Notes: generated by a model not told the origin, from the sequence alone. A DNA stretch of 64,000 nucleotides from Nocardioides jensenii JCM 1364 = NBRC 14755 (GCF_001552535.1 NZ_BCRJ01000030.1:1-64000); one strand, 5' to 3'; positions 36,731 to 47,127 are shown, counted from the stretch's first letter. A program made the numbers and translations.

Positions 36731-37609
36731 GTGACCAGACTTCTCGAAGACCGGGTGGCGATCGTCACCGGCGCCGGACGCGGCATCGGCCGGGCGCACG
36801 CCCTCGAGCTCGCCCGCCATGGCGCCGCGGTCGTGGTCAACGACTTCGGGGTCTCCAACAACGGTGAGAAGGAGGAGTCGCCGGCACACCAGGTCGTCGC
36901 CGAGATCGAGGCCCTGGGCGGCCGGGCAGTCGTCAACGGCGCCGACGTCGCCGACTTCGAGCAGGCCCATGAGCTGGTGCAGCAGGCGATCGAAACGTTC
37001 GGTGGGTTGGACATTCTGGTCAACAACGCCGGCTTCGTCCGCGATCGCATGCTGGTCAACGCCACCGAGGACGAGTGGGACGCGGTGATCCGGGTGCACC
37101 TCAAGGGGCACTTCGCCACCCTGCGGCATGCGGCGGCGTACTGGCGCGCGGAGTCGAAGGCCGATCGTCGACGCGCCGGGCGGGTCATCAACACCACCTC
37201 CGGTGCCGGCCTCCAGGGCTCGATCGGCCAGGTCGCCTATTCGGCGGCCAAGGCCGGGATCGCCACGATGACCCTGGTCGCCGCGGCCGAGCTGGGTCGC
37301 GTCGGGGTCACCGTGAATGCGATCGCCCCCGTGGCCAGGACCCGGATGACCGAGGGCGCCTTCGACACCTCGGCGATGGCCGTGCCGGAGGACAACTCCC
37401 CGATCGTGGCGTGGCTCGCCACCGAGAGCGCCGGTCATGTGACCGGCCGGGTGTTCGAGAGCGACGGCTCGCTGCTGACTCTCGAGGAGGGTTGGCGACA
37501 TGGCGCCGCCCGCGACGCCGGACGTCGCTGGGCGGCCTCGGAGCTCGGTGACGTGGTGGACGCCTTGATCGCAGAGGGTGCGGCGCCCGAGCCGGTGTAC
37601 GGCGTCTGA
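36731..37609 (+). CDS. Short-chain dehydrogenase/reductase, Rv3548c-like
   Basis: The 292-residue SDR resembles the multifunctional-enzyme type dehydrogenase domain: VTGAGRGIGRAHALELA, VVNDFGVSNNGEKEES, NNAGFVRDRML, and AYSAAKAGIATM with the catalytic Tyr/Lys. The long C-terminal tail (RRWAASELGDVVDALI) is typical of this group. The GTG follows GGAGC by six bases. It lies 37 bp after the previous SDR gene and ends the block. Confidence 0.85.
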   Translation: MTRLLEDRVAIVTGAGRGIGRAHALELARHGAAVVVNDFGVSNNGEKEESPAHQVVAEIEALGGRAVVNGADVADFEQAHELVQQAIETFGGLDILVNNAGFVRDRMLVNATEDEWDAVIRVHLKGHFATLRHAAAYWRAESKADRRRAGRVINTTSGAGLQGSIGQVAYSAAKAGIATMTLVAAAELGRVGVTVNAIAPVARTRMTEGAFDTSAMAVPEDNSPIVAWLATESAGHVTGRVFESDGSLLTLEEGWRHGAARDAGRRWAASELGDVVDALIAEGAAPEPVYGV

Positions 37610-37623
37610 CCCCGGATCCGGGG
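37610..37623. terminator. Short GC palindrome after the SDR pair
   Basis: CCCCGGATCCGGGG is a perfect 14-bp palindrome directly after the SDR stop, folding as a 5-bp stem with a GATC loop. It lies between converging genes (SDR and TM2 protein) and may be a weak terminator. It could also be chance in GC-rich DNA. Confidence 0.35.
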
Positions 37624-37649
37624 CGACCTCGTCCCGCTGACGCGGCCGG

Positions 37650-38072
37650 TCAGGACCTGAGCAGGCGGCCGTCCGCGTCGCGGGAGTCCTGGACCAGGAT
37701 CAGGATGCCGTCGATCATCGACCAGATCCCGCAACCGCCCAGCGTGACCAGCTGGGCGATGGCGATGCCGGTGTGCCCGGTGTAGAAGCGCCCCACTCCG
37801 AACGGGATCACCAGCTGGAGCACGCCGGCGATGATCTTGCTCTTCTCGCCGTACGGCTCGCCGGTGCGCGGCTCGCGGCCCCAGGGAGCCCCGGGGTCTG
37901 GTCCGAAGCCGCCGTAACCGGGAGGGCCGCCATGGCCGGGAGGGCCGCCCGCTGGGTTGAAGTTGGCGGGACCAGGAGGCTGGCCCCATCCGGGCTGTTG
38001 CGGCTGCTGGCCCTGCGCCGCCTGGTAGGGCTGCTCAGGCCCCGGCTGGGGTTGTTCGGGTGTCTCGCTCAC
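37650..38072 (-). CDS. TM2-domain membrane protein with proline-rich N-terminus
   Basis: The 140-residue product has a low-complexity N-terminal half rich in Pro, Gly and Gln (about residues 1-65), then a TM2 domain: IIAGVLQLVIPFGVGRFYTGH, followed by a second helix IAQLVTLGGCGIWSMIDGI. Such proteins are common in actinobacteria and of unknown role. It is unrelated to the flanking catabolic genes. Confidence 0.8.
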   Translation of the reverse strand: MSETPEQPQPGPEQPYQAAQGQQPQQPGWGQPPGPANFNPAGGPPGHGGPPGYGGFGPDPGAPWGREPRTGEPYGEKSKIIAGVLQLVIPFGVGRFYTGHTGIAIAQLVTLGGCGIWSMIDGILILVQDSRDADGRLLRS

Positions 38073-38137
38073 GTGCCGATCCTGCCACGCACACGAAGTC
38101 CCAAACCCGGGGGAGTCGGACGCGAGGAGTCAGCACG

Positions 38138-39357
38138 TCAGCGACGCAGGAGCGCCTTCGCCACGTGGGTGACCTGCACCTCGTTGCTGCCCGCGTAGAT
38201 CATCAGCGACTTCGCATCGCGCGCCAGCTGCTCGACACGGTATTCGGCCATGTAGCCGTTGCCACCGAAGAGCTGCACGGCCTCCATCGCCACGTCGCAG
38301 GCCGCCCGAGAGGAGTAGAGCTTGATTGCCGACGCCTCGCCCAGGTCCATGGTGATGCCGGCGCGACGCGCGGCGATGCCCTGGAAGACCATGTTGGCCA
38401 CGTTCACCCGGGCGATCTCCATCTCGGCCAGCTTCAGCTGGATCAGCTGGAAGTCGCTGATCGGTCGTCCCCAGAGCTCGCGTTGCCTGGCGTAGTCGAT
38501 CGAGAGACGTTGGCACTCCTCGATGATGCCGAGTGCGAAGGTGGCGATCCCGACGCGTTCGGCCACGAAGTTCGCGCGCGCCGAAGCTCGGCCGTCCGAG
38601 CCCGGCTGACCGGCAAGGAGCCGGTCACGCCCCAGCCGAACGTTGTCGAAGAACAGCTCACCGGTGGGGGAGGAGGCCATCCCCATCTTCTTGAACGGCT
38701 GGGACCGGGTCAGCCCTTCCAGGTCGGCGTCCAGCACGAACGTGAGAACCGGCTGCTCACGGGTGTCCAGACCATCGCCGGTGTCCAGCTTGGCGTAGAC
38801 AACGATCGTGTCGGCGTACGGTCCGTTGGTGATGAACGTCTTGTGGCCGGTGAGCAGGAAGTCGTCACCGTCGGGACGCACGGTCGATCGCATGCCGCCG
38901 AAGGCGTCGGAGCCTGACTCGGGCTCGGTGATCGCCCAGGCGCCGACCTTGTCGAAGGTGACCAGGTCGCGGGCCCAGCGCTCTCGCTGCTCGATGGAGC
39001 CGAGTGCGTTGATCGTGCCCGCAGCCAGCCCGGCGGAGACGCCGATCGCGGTGGGGATGCCCATACCGACCTTGACCAGCTCGATGTTGGCGACACCGGT
39101 CAGGGCCGGGTCGACGCCGTCGGGCTCGGCCTCGTCGAAGGGCGTGCCCGCATCCTGGGCGCGAGCCTTGCGGATCGCGAAGTCGAACGCTTCGGCCGCG
39201 GCGTCACGGAGACCGAAGGCGGCGTAGTAGCTGCGCACGAGGTCGTACGGCGGCAGCCCGCCGAACTCGAGGTCGTCCTGATGTGGCCGGAGCTCCTTGT
39301 CCACGAACTGGCGCACCGCGTCACGAACGGCGAGCTCGTCCGCACTCCACGCGAACA

Positions 39358-39358
<1 letters not shown>
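38138..39358 (-). CDS. Acyl-CoA dehydrogenase encoded with fadA5
   Basis: The 406-residue ACAD has AWAITEPESGSDAFGGMRS, FLLTGHKTFITNGPYAD, a glutamate in FVAERVGIATF at the likely catalytic position, ELWGRPISDFQLIQ, and FGGNGYMAEYRVEQLARDAK. The first 70 residues diverge from ordinary ACADs (YDLVRSYYAAFGLRD). Its ATG overlaps the fadA5 stop by one base (TGATG), so the two are co-translated. A role in sterol side-chain oxidation is inferred from that link and the upstream KstR site; I cannot match it to a named ChsE. Confidence 0.82.
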
Positions 39359-40683
<1,325 letters not shown>

Positions 40684-40690
40684 TCATCAC

Positions 40691-40704
40691 TAGAACGTGT
40701 TCTA
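40691..40704. promoter_or_regulatory. KstR operator proximal to cyp125
   Basis: TAGAACGTGTTCTA fits the KstR consensus at all fixed positions. The surrounding CTAGAAC...GTTCTAG keeps two perfect 7-base arms, making it the most symmetric KstR site in the window. It ends six bases before the in-frame ATG at 40710 and 18 bases before the preferred GTG start of cyp125. Confidence 0.9.
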
Positions 40705-40721
40705 GCCGCATGGAGGAAGCC

Positions 40722-41954
40722 GTGACCGTAACCACCCCGCTGCCCGTCGGATTCGACCCGACAGATCCCGGGCTGATCGAGGAGCGCATCCCGCACGAGG
40801 AGTTCGCCGCACTGCGGCAGAGCTCGCCGGTGCACTGGGTCGAGCAGCCCCAGGAGGCGCGGGCCGGGTTCGTCGGCGCCTCGGGCTACTGGGCGCTGAC
40901 CAAGCACGAGGACATCGCCGCAGTGTCGAAGAACAGCAAGTCGTTCTCCACGGCCAAACAGGGCGCCATCATCCGCTTCGCGCCGGACATGACGCCCGAG
41001 CAGATCGAGCTGCAGGGGGTCATGCTGATCAACCAGGACCCGCCGGACCACACCAAGCTGCGCCAGGTCATCTCACGCGGATTCACCCCGCGCGCCATCG
41101 CCGCCCTCCACGACGCGCTGGAGGAACGGGCCCGTCGGATCGTGTCGGACGCCGCCGCCAAGGGTTCGGGCAACTTCGTCGAGGACATCGCCGCCGAGCT
41201 GCCGCTGCAGGCCATCGCCGAGCTGATGGGTGTGCCGCAGGAGGATCGCAGCAAGCTGTTCCACTGGTCCAACCAGATGCTCTCCTACGACGACCCTGAG
41301 ATCGAGGGAGATGCCGAGTCAGCCTCGATCGAGATCCTGACCTACGCTGCCGGCCTTGCCGACGACCGGCGCAAGAACCCGCAGGACGACATCGTCACCA
41401 AGCTGATCACGGCCGACGTCAACGGAGAGGCGCTGACCGACGACGAGTTCGGGTTCTTCGTGATCCTCCTGGCGGTGGCGGGCAACGAGACCACGCGCAA
41501 CGCGATCACGCACGGCATGGGCGCCTTCTTCGACAACCCCGGCCAGTGGGAGCTCTACAAGGAACAGCGGCCCCAGTCGGCGGTCGACGAGATCGTCCGC
41601 TGGGCGACTCCGGTGACGGTGTTCCAGCGGGTGGCCCTCGAGGACGTGACGATCAACGGTGTCGAGGTCAAGGAGGGCGACCGGGTCGGTCTGTTCTATG
41701 CGAGCGGCAACTTCGACGAGGACGTCTTCGAGGACCCCACGTCCTTCGATGTCCTGCGTGAGCACAACCCGCACCTCGGCTTCGGCGGCCACGGGGCGCA
41801 CTACTGCATCGGCGCCAACCTGGCCCGTCTCGAGATCGAGTTGATCTTCAACGAGATCGCCAACCAGGTCCCCGACATCGCCCGCGCCGGTGCGCCGCGT
41901 CGGCTCCGCAGCGCCTGGATCAACGGCATCAAGGAGCTCCAAGTCACCTACTGA
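40722..41954 (+). CDS. cyp125: Cytochrome P450, steroid C26/C27 monooxygenase
   Basis: Cyp125 oxidises the terminal side-chain carbon of cholest-4-en-3-one to start side-chain degradation. The 410-residue product has the I-helix AVAGNETTRNAI, the ExxR motif in DEIVRWATP, and the haem-binding cysteine in GFGGHGAHYCIGANLAR. I prefer the GTG at 40722 because GGAGGA lies four bases upstream; ATG 40710 would add four residues and place the start six bases from the operator. Divergence from fadA5 supports the CYP125 assignment over other sterol P450s. Confidence 0.92.
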   Translation: MTVTTPLPVGFDPTDPGLIEERIPHEEFAALRQSSPVHWVEQPQEARAGFVGASGYWALTKHEDIAAVSKNSKSFSTAKQGAIIRFAPDMTPEQIELQGVMLINQDPPDHTKLRQVISRGFTPRAIAALHDALEERARRIVSDAAAKGSGNFVEDIAAELPLQAIAELMGVPQEDRSKLFHWSNQMLSYDDPEIEGDAESASIEILTYAAGLADDRRKNPQDDIVTKLITADVNGEALTDDEFGFFVILLAVAGNETTRNAITHGMGAFFDNPGQWELYKEQRPQSAVDEIVRWATPVTVFQRVALEDVTINGVEVKEGDRVGLFYASGNFDEDVFEDPTSFDVLREHNPHLGFGGHGAHYCIGANLARLEIELIFNEIANQVPDIARAGAPRRLRSAWINGIKELQVTY

Positions 41955-41976
41955 CACGACTTGTTGATTCCGGACC

Positions 41977-42013
41977 CGCGAGTTGTTGATTCTCGCGCGT
42001 TGACTCGTTGACT
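41977..42013 (+). repeat. Left arm of inverted repeat flanking a DUF559-like gene
   Basis: This 37-bp sequence (starting CGCGAGTTGTTGATTCTC) matches the reverse complement of 43066-43102 at 32 of 37 positions. Each arm contains several short copies of a GAGTTGTTG-like unit; further units lie at about 41957-41970 on this side. The arms flank the gene at 42129-43058. Confidence 0.75.
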
Positions 42014-42128
42014 TTCGTCGTTCGCGTCGGTCCACCTGCCCGTCGTACGCCGTCCTGATGCGTGGAGTTTTCCACAGGGCGCCGTATGGGTCGTTTTGCC
42101 TCTGGGTCCGGCGGCAAGCCTTCTCTGC

Positions 42129-43058
42129 ATGGAAGAACCACCTGCCGCACCATTCCTGGGCCGCGATGTCCCCGCTGGGCGGCTGCGCCGCTGGATCCAC
42201 GACGGCCTCGTCCGCCGGGTGCTGAGGGGCGTCTACTGCACGAGCGCCGTCGCCGACTCGCTCGAGCTTCGCGTCGCCTGTGCGGCGCTCGTGCTCCCGG
42301 CCGATGCAGTTGTCTGCGATCGCTCTGCGGCATGGTTGTGGGGCATCGAGGTCCAGGACCCCGACGAGCGTCACGAGGTGCCTGATCTTGAGGTGGCGGT
42401 CCCGCCCGGTCACGAAGCGCCCCGCCGGGCCGGACTCCTCGGTTGCGTTCGTGACCTCGCGACGACCGACATCACCTTGATTGCGGGCACCCCCGTCACG
42501 ACGTCACGGCGTACGGCACTCGACCTCGCCTGCCGTCGCGGGAGACGGCAGGCGCTGGCGGTTCTGGATGCGTTCATGCGCACGTGCGGACTGACACACT
42601 CCGACCTGACTGTCGGACTGACTCGCTTCGGTCGCCGACGGGGCGTGGCACAGGTCCGAGAGCTGGTCCCGCTCGCCTCGCCGCTGGCTGAGTCCCAGGG
42701 CGAGTCGTGGACACGCATCGTGATCCTGGACGCCGGCCTGCCCGCGCCTCGACCGCAGTTCGAGATCATCGAGTCCGGCAAGGTCCTGTTCCGACAGGAC
42801 CTCTCCTACCCCCAGTGGCGAGTCGCGGTCGAGTACTTCGGCGAGGAGTGGCACGGGCCGGATCAGGAGGAGCACGACCGCGCGAGATTGGAGTGGCTCG
42901 AAGCGCACGGGTGGCATGTCATCGTCGTACGCAAGCACCAGTTCAAGGGCGCCGCGCTCGAGGAATGGCTGGCAGAGCTGGCCGAGGTCATCGCGGAGCG
43001 GAGAGCAAGGCCGAAGAGGCGATACGCCCGTCGTCGGGAGCCTTGGATCAAGCGGTGA
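42129..43058 (+). CDS. DUF559-type nuclease-fold protein with AbiEi-like N-terminus
   Basis: The 309-residue protein begins with a short wing-type region (FLGRDVPAGRLRRWIHDG) seen in AbiEi-like antitoxin and related proteins. Its C-terminal third has a Vsr/DUF559-like nuclease pattern: RIVILDAGLPAPRPQFEI, LSYPQWRVAVEYFGEEWHG, then ERLEW-like RARLEWLEAHGWHVIVV. These proteins are common and uncharacterised in actinobacteria. The ATG at 42129 has no strong ribosome-binding site. It is bounded by inverted repeats and sits inside the sterol cluster without an evident pathway role. Confidence 0.7.
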   Translation: MEEPPAAPFLGRDVPAGRLRRWIHDGLVRRVLRGVYCTSAVADSLELRVACAALVLPADAVVCDRSAAWLWGIEVQDPDERHEVPDLEVAVPPGHEAPRRAGLLGCVRDLATTDITLIAGTPVTTSRRTALDLACRRGRRQALAVLDAFMRTCGLTHSDLTVGLTRFGRRRGVAQVRELVPLASPLAESQGESWTRIVILDAGLPAPRPQFEIIESGKVLFRQDLSYPQWRVAVEYFGEEWHGPDQEEHDRARLEWLEAHGWHVIVVRKHQFKGAALEEWLAELAEVIAERRARPKRRYARRREPWIKR

Positions 43059-43065
43059 GCCCGAG

Positions 43066-43102
43066 AGTCAACAACTCGACGCACGAGAACCAACAACTCG
43101 CG
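43066..43102 (-). repeat. Right arm of inverted repeat flanking the DUF559-like gene
   Basis: This is the reverse-complement counterpart (32 of 37 identical) of 41977-42013 and begins eight bases after the DUF559-like stop. A further unit reading GAGTTGTGGGT on the minus strand follows at about 43112-43124. Either arm might also act in transcription termination. Confidence 0.75.
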
Positions 43103-43126
43103 ACACGAAGACCCACAACTCGTGGG

Positions 43127-43891
43127 TCAGCGGGCGGTGAGGATGATCGGGTCGCCGTCGGTGATCGCGATGGTGTGCTCGGAGTGCGCTCCGCGTGATC
43201 CGTCGGCGCTGCGCAGGGTCCAGCCGTCGGCGTCGGTGTAGATCTCGTCGGTGGTGTGCAGGAACCACGGCTCGATCGCGATGACCAGGCCGGGCTTGAG
43301 CGGGTAGCCGCGGCCGGGGCGTCCGTCATTGGGCACGTGCGGGTCACCGTGCATGGTGCGCCCGACCCCGTGCCCACCGAACTGCAGGTTGACCTTCAGG
43401 TTCGCTTCGCGCGCCACACCGCCGATCGCCGCTGCGATGTCGCCGATCTTGTTGCCCGCGCGGGCCGCGTCGATGCCGGCCGCCAGGGCCACCTGGGTGG
43501 TCTCGATCAGGGCCAGGTCCTCTGGTCGGGGCGTGCCCACGACCAGGCTCAGCGCCGAGTCGGCCACCCAGCCGTCGACCGCGCAGGCGAAGTCGACGCT
43601 GAGCAGATCGCCGTCGGCCAGCTTGTAGTCGTGGGGGAGCCCGTGCAGCACGGCGTCGTTGACCGACGTGCACAACACCTTGCCGAACGGGGACGCCCCG
43701 AAGGACGGGTGGTAGTCGATGTAGCAGGATTCTGCGCCGCGATCCTTGATCATGCGGTGGGCCAGCGCATCGAGCTCGAGCAGGTTCACCCCGACATCGG
43801 CAGCCTCGGCCAGCGCGGTCAGCACTTCACCGACGAACACGCCCGCGGGTCGCATCTCGTCGATCTGGGCAGGGGTGCGGAGCTCGATCAT
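43127..43891 (-). CDS. map: Type I methionine aminopeptidase
   Basis: The 254-residue protein removes initiator methionine from nascent proteins. It has the metal-binding and active-site blocks of the pita-bread fold: LHGLPHDYKLADGDLLSVDF, GHGVGRTMHGDPHV, IAIEPWFLH and SEHTIAI. It is short, without an N-terminal zinc finger. Codon pattern and length are normal. It probably is a second map copy, since the main one is usually in the ribosomal protein region. It ends against the repeat region. Confidence 0.92.
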   Translation of the reverse strand: MIELRTPAQIDEMRPAGVFVGEVLTALAEAADVGVNLLELDALAHRMIKDRGAESCYIDYHPSFGASPFGKVLCTSVNDAVLHGLPHDYKLADGDLLSVDFACAVDGWVADSALSLVVGTPRPEDLALIETTQVALAAGIDAARAGNKIGDIAAAIGGVAREANLKVNLQFGGHGVGRTMHGDPHVPNDGRPGRGYPLKPGLVIAIEPWFLHTTDEIYTDADGWTLRSADGSRGAHSEHTIAITDGDPIILTAR

Positions 43892-43900
43892 GCGACAACT

Positions 43901-45064
43901 CTAGAGGGCTGGTGGTTCGGCCCCGACCACCCACATCGCGAAGAACTGCGACCCTCCGCCGTAGGCATGGCCCAGCGCGCGTCGTACGCCGTCGACCTGG
44001 TGCGCGCCTGCCTGTCCGCGCACCTGGAGGGCAGCCTCGGCGAACCTCAACATCCCCGAGGCGCCGATCGGGTTCGACGAGAGCACCCCGCCCGAGCAGT
44101 TGACCGGCAGGTCGCCGTCCATGGCGGTGACACCCGACTCGGTGAGCCGCCATCCCTCACCCTCTCCGGCGAAGCCGAGGTTCTCCAGCCACATCGGCTC
44201 GAACCACGAGAAGGGGACGTACATCTCGACGGCATCGATCTCGGCACGTGGGTCGGTGATTCCGGCCTGCTTCCACAGGTACGCCGCCGCGTCTCGTCCC
44301 GCCTGCGGGTTCACCTGGTCTCGTTCGGCCGCGGTCGTTGGCTCGGACCGCATCGCGGTGGCGTGGATCCAGGCCGGGTTGTCGATCGACGCAGCGGTGT
44401 CGGCGTCGGCGATCACCAGCGCGCAGGCCCCGTCCGAGGACGGGCACGTCTCGTCGTAGCGGATCGGGTCCCACAGCATCTGCGAGGCCAGCACGGTCTC
44501 GACGGTGGTGTCCTTGTTGTGCAGGTGCGCGTAGGGGTTCTTGAGCGCATTCTGACGGTCCTTGGCCGCGACCATGGCACCGATGTGAGTCGGTGCGCCC
44601 GACCTCCGGATGTAGGAGCGCACGTGAGGCGCGAAGTAGCCACCGGCACCGGCATGCACGGGCATGATGAACGGCACGGGCACCGACAGCGCCCACATCG
44701 CGTTGGACTCCGACTGCTTCTCGAAGGCCACGGTCAACACCCGCTTGTGAACGCCGGACTGCACGAGCGAGGCCGCGACGATCGCGGTCGAGCCACCCAC
44801 GGACCCGGCGGTGTGGACCCTGAGCAACGGCTTTCCCGCGGCGCCCAGTGCCTCGGCCAGATAGAGCTCGGGCATCATCACGCCCTCGAAGAGGTCGGGC
44901 GCCTTGCCGACCACGATGGCGTCGATGTCGTCGAAGGTCATGGAGGCGTCGGCCAGGGCACGGTCGATGGCCTCGCGACACAGCCCCGCCATCGAGACGT
45001 CCACTCTCTTGGCGCGGTGATGGGTCTGACCGATGCCGACCACGGCGGCAGGTTGCTTGCTCAC
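43901..45064 (-). CDS. ltp3: SCP2-thiolase-like aldol-lyase, Ltp3-like
   Basis: The 387-residue thiolase-superfamily protein has VVGIGQTHHRAKR, HTAGSVGGSTAIVAASL in place of the usual nucleophile region, and GVLSSNPIGASGMLRFAEAALQ, HAYGGGSQFFAMWV at the C-terminus. The nucleophilic cysteine position is not cysteine (HTAGS), as in Ltp2-type retro-aldolases. It follows ltp4 and a DUF35 gene with 4-bp overlaps, the same order as Rv3521-Rv3523. Ltp3 and Ltp4 are needed for C24-branched sterol side chains in Rhodococcus. Confidence 0.85.
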   Translation of the reverse strand: MSKQPAAVVGIGQTHHRAKRVDVSMAGLCREAIDRALADASMTFDDIDAIVVGKAPDLFEGVMMPELYLAEALGAAGKPLLRVHTAGSVGGSTAIVAASLVQSGVHKRVLTVAFEKQSESNAMWALSVPVPFIMPVHAGAGGYFAPHVRSYIRRSGAPTHIGAMVAAKDRQNALKNPYAHLHNKDTTVETVLASQMLWDPIRYDETCPSSDGACALVIADADTAASIDNPAWIHATAMRSEPTTAAERDQVNPQAGRDAAAYLWKQAGITDPRAEIDAVEMYVPFSWFEPMWLENLGFAGEGEGWRLTESGVTAMDGDLPVNCSGGVLSSNPIGASGMLRFAEAALQVRGQAGAHQVDGVRRALGHAYGGGSQFFAMWVVGAEPPAL

Positions 45065-46116
45065 TTCGTCGCTCCGTCCATCACGCAGACCAGGTTCTGT
45101 TGCAGCAGCGGACCCGAGGTGGCGTGGCCCATCACCCGCGTGGCCTCGCCCGAGTGGATCCGGCTGGCGGCCTCGCCGATGCGGTTGAGGCCGGCGGTGA
45201 ACATCGGGTTGCCGGCCAGCGCGCCACCCGACGGACTGATGCGTACGTCGGCACGCAGCCCGAACGACTCACGCAGGACCAGTTCCTGGTGGGTGAACGG
45301 TGCATGCAGCTCAGCAATCTCGATGCCGTCGAGCCCCGCGGCGTCCCCTGCTCTCCGCGACGACGGCGAGGAGGTGAGCTCTCGGGCGCCCAGGTGCAGG
45401 GGGTCCACGTTGTGCGCGATGCCACCGATCCACGCCGGCCGCTCACACGACTCCCGGGCGCGGTCGTCGGCCGCCAGCACGAGCGCGGAGGCCCCGTCGG
45501 TCACCGGTGCGCAGTCGTGCTTGCGCAACGGGTCGGCGTACATCGGACGGGCGAGCAGCTCCTCGACAGACGAGCCACCACGGCGTACGGCGTGTGGGTT
45601 GTCCTGGGCGTCGGTCAGGGATCGCTGCGCCACGGCGGCCATCGTCGCCTCGTCCCACAGCCCGGCCTCGATCCCCAGCCTGGCTTGGAGTCCGGCGAGC
45701 GACACGGTGTCGGGCCACAACGGCGTCATCGTGTAGGGGTCGAGCTGCAGGGCGAGCGTGCGGCGCAGGACACCGGCCGACGACTTGCCGAAGCCGTAGA
45801 CGAGGGCGGTGTCGATCTCGCCGGTCTGGATCTTGACCCACGCCTCGTAGAGCGCCCAGGCGGCGTCCATCTCGACGTGCGACTCGGCGACCGGCGGCAG
45901 CGCCCCGATCGCGTCGACCGCGGAGACGAAGGAGAACGACCGGCCGGCCAGGTAGTCCGAGGAGCCCGAGCACCAGAACCCAATGTCCTTGCGGGTGAAG
46001 CCGGTCTGCTCGTAGAGCTCGGCGAAGAGCGGCACCAGCAGCTCGACCATCGTGGGGGAGCCGTCGAACTCGGCCATCTGACGCTGGGCGAAGCCCACCA
46101 CCGCAACGTTTCTCAC
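45061..46116 (-). CDS. ltp4: SCP2-thiolase-like aldol-lyase partner, Ltp4-like
   Basis: The 351-residue thiolase-fold protein has VAVVGFAQRQMAEFDG, the region VEMDAAWALYEAWVK where a thiolase would carry its cysteine (none here), and GGALAGNPMFTAGLNRIGEAA. It is shorter than Ltp3 and lacks several thiolase active-site residues, so it may be the partner or regulatory subunit. It overlaps DUF35 and ltp3 by 4 bp on each side. Confidence 0.82.
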   Translation of the reverse strand: MRNVAVVGFAQRQMAEFDGSPTMVELLVPLFAELYEQTGFTRKDIGFWCSGSSDYLAGRSFSFVSAVDAIGALPPVAESHVEMDAAWALYEAWVKIQTGEIDTALVYGFGKSSAGVLRRTLALQLDPYTMTPLWPDTVSLAGLQARLGIEAGLWDEATMAAVAQRSLTDAQDNPHAVRRGGSSVEELLARPMYADPLRKHDCAPVTDGASALVLAADDRARESCERPAWIGGIAHNVDPLHLGARELTSSPSSRRAGDAAGLDGIEIAELHAPFTHQELVLRESFGLRADVRISPSGGALAGNPMFTAGLNRIGEAASRIHSGEATRVMGHATSGPLLQQNLVCVMDGATK

Positions 46117-47117
46117 AGGTGCACCTTGTAGCTCTCATAGTCTGCGTCCGGCTCACCGGTCGGCGCGAAGTGGCTGATGTTCTCGACGGTCGTTCCCCAC
46201 TCGTCGCGCGGTCTCCAGACCGCCTCGACCCGCATGCCCATCCGCACCTCGCTGGCCTCGACGCCGAGGATCAGGTGCAGGAAGGCGATGTCGGCACCGT
46301 CGAGCAAGACGTACGCCGAGACGTAGGGCGGCGTGATCTTCTGCCCCAGGAAGGGCACGTTGACGATGCAGAACGTGGTGACGGTTCCGGTGCCGGCGAG
46401 CTCGACCTCGTCGGTCGTGGGCACGCCGTCGACCGGGCAGGCTCCGCGTGGTGGCACGTACACCTTGCCGCACGTCGGACAGCGCTGACCGAGGATCCGG
46501 CCCTCCTGGAGACCGCGGAAGAACGCACTCTCCTCGGGACTGGCCGCGTAGGTGTAGTCGAGGTTGACCGGCGTGATGAGCGGGCCGTCGAGCTGTGCGG
46601 CGTGTGCGGCAACGACCTCGGGGACCGCGGCGGCTGGCTGGGCGGGGCTGCCGCCTCCGGCATCGCTCGGGACCGTGGCCGGCTCGAAACACGTGATGTC
46701 CGTGATCGCTCCGACGCGTTCCTCGGCCCAGCGGACCTGGACCCGCATGCCGACCGAGAGTTCGTCGTACGGGACGTCCACGGCGTGAAGGAAGGGCGCG
46801 GTGGTTCCGTCGACGAGGACCAGGGCGAACGCGAAGGGTCGGTCGAAGGGCTGGCCGGCGACAGGCTCGGGGACCCAGGTCCACGACTGCACGGTGCCGG
46901 TGGGCCCGACCTCGACGAACTCGGTGACCGGATCGTGCGTGGTGGGATCGAATTCCGGGGGCGGCAGGACGACACCTCCGTCGGAGAGCCGACCGGCGAC
47001 CAGCCGCCCCTGGCGGAGGCCCGTGAAGAAGGCTGCGAGGGTGGGGCCGACGGATCTGGTGTAGTCGAAGTTGACGCTCACGGGCGCACTGAGAGTCCTG
47101 GCCTGCGAAGTGCTCAT
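46113..47117 (-). CDS. Tandem DUF35 (OB-fold) partner of the Ltp aldolases
   Basis: The 334-residue protein contains two DUF35-type modules. The N-terminal one (about 1-135) lacks zinc-binding cysteines. The C-terminal one (about 175-330) has the zinc ribbon CPTCGKVYVPPRGACP followed by an OB fold. In the ChsH2-Ltp2 system a DUF35 domain is required for aldolase activity, so this protein probably completes Ltp3/Ltp4; that is an inference. It corresponds to Rv3521. The ATG lies 11 bases from a KstR site and no ribosome-binding site is visible, so it could be leaderless. Confidence 0.83.
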   Translation of the reverse strand: MSTSQARTLSAPVSVNFDYTRSVGPTLAAFFTGLRQGRLVAGRLSDGGVVLPPPEFDPTTHDPVTEFVEVGPTGTVQSWTWVPEPVAGQPFDRPFAFALVLVDGTTAPFLHAVDVPYDELSVGMRVQVRWAEERVGAITDITCFEPATVPSDAGGGSPAQPAAAVPEVVAAHAAQLDGPLITPVNLDYTYAASPEESAFFRGLQEGRILGQRCPTCGKVYVPPRGACPVDGVPTTDEVELAGTGTVTTFCIVNVPFLGQKITPPYVSAYVLLDGADIAFLHLILGVEASEVRMGMRVEAVWRPRDEWGTTVENISHFAPTGEPDADYESYKVHL

Positions 47118-47127
47118 GGCTCAAAAG

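Noticed and set aside
41957..42013. Short repeated units resembling a CRISPR array
   Set aside because: The units are about 10 bases, irregularly spaced and only a few per side, with no spacers or cas genes.
42129..43058. Type IV toxin-antitoxin (AbiEi) system
   Set aside because: Only an AbiEi-like N-terminal stretch is present; no AbiEii toxin gene is adjacent, and the C-terminal part looks nuclease-like.
43256..45736. 826-codon plus-strand frame over map, ltp3 and ltp4
   Set aside because: It crosses three clear minus-strand genes and encodes no known motif.
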